Assembly: GCA_964553125.1 (NCBI GenBank)
Contig: CAZKJW010000121.1
Span: 1-6,617 of the forward strand
From: Aphodomonas sp964553125
GTDB taxonomy: Bacteria > Bacillota > Clostridia > Christensenellales > Aristaeellaceae
DNA length: 6,617 nucleotides
Reading direction: 5' to 3'
Numbering within the stretch: the first letter of the stretch is position 1; every line of letters starts with the position of its first letter. Below the pieces are notes generated by a model. The model searched no databases. It was not told the DNA's origin and saw only the letters and a program-made list of their open reading frames with translations. This document shows positions 5,321 through 6,617 of this stretch, piece after piece. The translations under genes and the position numbers were made by a program.

Positions 5321-6617
5321 TTATTCGCCGATGACGGCCTTGATGCGGCGCACGCCGGCGGAGGAGCTTTCCTCTTTGAGAATCTTGAACGAGCCCAGCT
5401 CGCCCGTATGGGTCGCGTGCGGGCCGCCGCAGATTTCCTTGGAGTATTCGCCCATCGTGTAGACCTTCACGCGATCGCCGTATTTGCTCTCGAAGAAGCC
5501 CAGCGCGCCCTGCGCCTTCGCCTCGGGAACGGTCATTTCTTCGCAGGTAATCGGAACGTCGGCCTTGATGGCTTCGTTCACCAGACGCTGCACCTCGGCG
5601 ACCTCGTCGGGCGTCATCTTGCGGCCAAAGGTGAAGTCGAAGCGCAGACGCTCGGCGGTGATGTTCGAGCCTTTCTGCCCGACTTCGGTGCCCAGCACCT
5701 TGCGCAGCGCGGCGTGCATGAGGTGCGTAGCCGTGTGCAGGCGCGTGGTCTGCTCGCTGTGATCGGCCAGACCGCCCTTGAAGCGCTGCTCGGCGCCCTC
5801 GTGCGACTTCTGCTGATGCTCCTTATAGCGCTCGTTGAAGCCTTCCACGTCGACCGGCAGGCCGTGCTCTTTGGCAAGCTCGACGGTCATTTCGATGGGG
5901 AAGCCGTAGGTGTCGTACAGCTTGAAGGCACGCTTGGAGTCGATGATCTTGGGCAGGTTGTATTTCTCGATCGATTCGAGAATCTTGTCGAACTCGCGCT
6001 CGCCCTGCTTGATCGTCCGCGCGAAGCGCTCTTCTTCCAGCACCAGTTCGCGGCAGATCTTTTCGGCGTTTTCGGTAAGCTCGGGGTAGACGTGGCCGTA
6101 CTGCGCAATGATGACCTTCGCCACTTCCGCGGTGAATCCGGCGGGCATCCCCAGCTTCAGGCCGAAGCGGACGGCGCGGCGGATCAGGCGGCGCAGGATG
6201 TAGCCCTGATCGACGTTGGAGGGCGTTACGCCGCGCGGATCGCCGATCATGAAGGTGGAGGTGCGCATGTGATCCGCGATGACGCGGAAGGCGCGGGTGG
6301 TCTCCTCGTCGGAGCCGTATTCCTTGCCCGAAAGCTCGGAGATTTTGCCCAGAATGCCGGCGAAAAGCTCGGTGTCGTAGACGCTCTTTTTGCCGGTCAG
6401 CACACACAGCGTGCGCTCAAGCCCCATACCGGTATCGACGTTGGGATGCTCCAGCGGCACGAGAGAGCCGTCGGCCTCTTTTTTGTACTGCATGAAGACG
6501 TCGTTCCAGATTTCGAGGTAATGGCCGCAGTCGCAGGCGGGGGAGCAGTCGGGGCCGCAGGGCTCGCCGTCGCGGATGATGAACATTTCGGTGTCCGGGC
6601 CGCAGGGGCCGGTCTGG
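5321..6617 (-). CDS. alaS: Alanyl-tRNA synthetase, short form (5' end outside the window)
   Basis: The enzyme attaches alanine to tRNA-Ala in the cytoplasm. The visible part is 431 codons plus a TAA stop; the reading frame runs past the window edge (QTGPCGPDTEMF at its beginning), so the ATG at 6586 is internal. Catalytic core signatures are GPCGPDTEMF, YLEIWNDVFMQY and HPNVDTGMGLER; the tRNA-binding region has DQGYILRRLIRRAVRFG and ends in KLYDTYGFPIEMT. The editing domain keeps its zinc-site motifs HTATH (visible residues 294-298) and CGGPH (396-400), plus RLRFDF. Two usual parts are missing: the beta-barrel with the FYAESGGQ-type motif that normally precedes HxxxH (here GGLADHSEQTTRLHTATH follows the core linker directly), and everything after AGVRRIKAVIGE, i.e. 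the DHHA1/C-Ala region. About 160 N-terminal residues lie outside, predicting roughly 590 residues against about 875 in E. coli. Similar short bacterial enzymes are known, Borrelia being one I recall. The stop is normal and a terminator follows, so it is not a truncated pseudogene. Confidence 0.95.
   Translation of the reverse strand, partial: QTGPCGPDTEMFIIRDGEPCGPDCSPACDCGHYLEIWNDVFMQYKKEADGSLVPLEHPNVDTGMGLERTLCVLTGKKSVYDTELFAGILGKISELSGKEYGSDEETTRAFRVIADHMRTSTFMIGDPRGVTPSNVDQGYILRRLIRRAVRFGLKLGMPAGFTAEVAKVIIAQYGHVYPELTENAEKICRELVLEEERFARTIKQGEREFDKILESIEKYNLPKIIDSKRAFKLYDTYGFPIEMTVELAKEHGLPVDVEGFNERYKEHQQKSHEGAEQRFKGGLADHSEQTTRLHTATHLMHAALRKVLGTEVGQKGSNITAERLRFDFTFGRKMTPDEVAEVQRLVNEAIKADVPITCEEMTVPEAKAQGALGFFESKYGDRVKVYTMGEYSKEICGGPHATHTGELGSFKILKEESSSAGVRRIKAVIGE

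Noticed and set aside
6584..6586. ATG as the alaS start
   Set aside because: The frame continues upstream with conserved AlaRS sequence (QTGPCGPDTE), so this Met is internal and the gene runs off the window.
5321..6617. Free-standing AlaX editing protein or truncated alaS pseudogene
   Set aside because: The class II catalytic core is present along with the editing motifs, and the stop is followed by a proper terminator, fitting a short but intact AlaRS.

Overview
The window is GC-rich, gene-dense bacterial chromosomal DNA. Its genes (a CitX-CitG fusion, an OmpR-type two-component pair, a PF06541 membrane protein and a short bacterial alanyl-tRNA synthetase) and its strong GGAGG-type ribosome binding sites point to a high-GC anaerobic Clostridia-type Firmicute, perhaps from the gut. 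That placement is inference from gene content. I saw no mobile element, CRISPR array, tRNA or rRNA.

Layout: bases 47-5181 carry six same-direction genes on the + strand. First is citXG (47-1378), a fused enzyme that makes and attaches the prosthetic group of citrate lyase. A 50-base gap follows, with a candidate -10 box and a good ribosome binding site; a terminator-like hairpin lies inside the end of citXG. Next come an OmpR/PhoB response regulator (1429-2103) and its HAMP-containing histidine kinase (2100-3134), overlapping by 4 bases. A Nudix hydrolase (3150-3683) and a class I SAM-dependent methyltransferase (3683-4342) follow, sharing one base in a TGATG junction. A PF06541 membrane protein with a long charged helical tail (4378-5181) ends the run. 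The spacing from the response regulator onward suggests one transcript.

Bases 5182-5320 are non-coding and hold a small hairpin just after the PF06541 gene and a strong inverted repeat with A/T tracts on both sides, which should terminate the two converging transcripts. The - strand then carries the 3' part of alaS (5321 to beyond 6617).

The most notable item is alaS: it encodes a reduced enzyme that lacks the beta-barrel insert before the HxxxH editing motif and stops right after the AGVRRI motif, so it has no C-Ala domain. Other points are the near absence of an extracytoplasmic sensor domain in the kinase, the fused citXG, and the grouping of the two-component system with Nudix, methyltransferase and membrane-protein genes of unknown joint role. 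Nothing here clearly forms a previously undescribed system; most genes belong to recognisable families.
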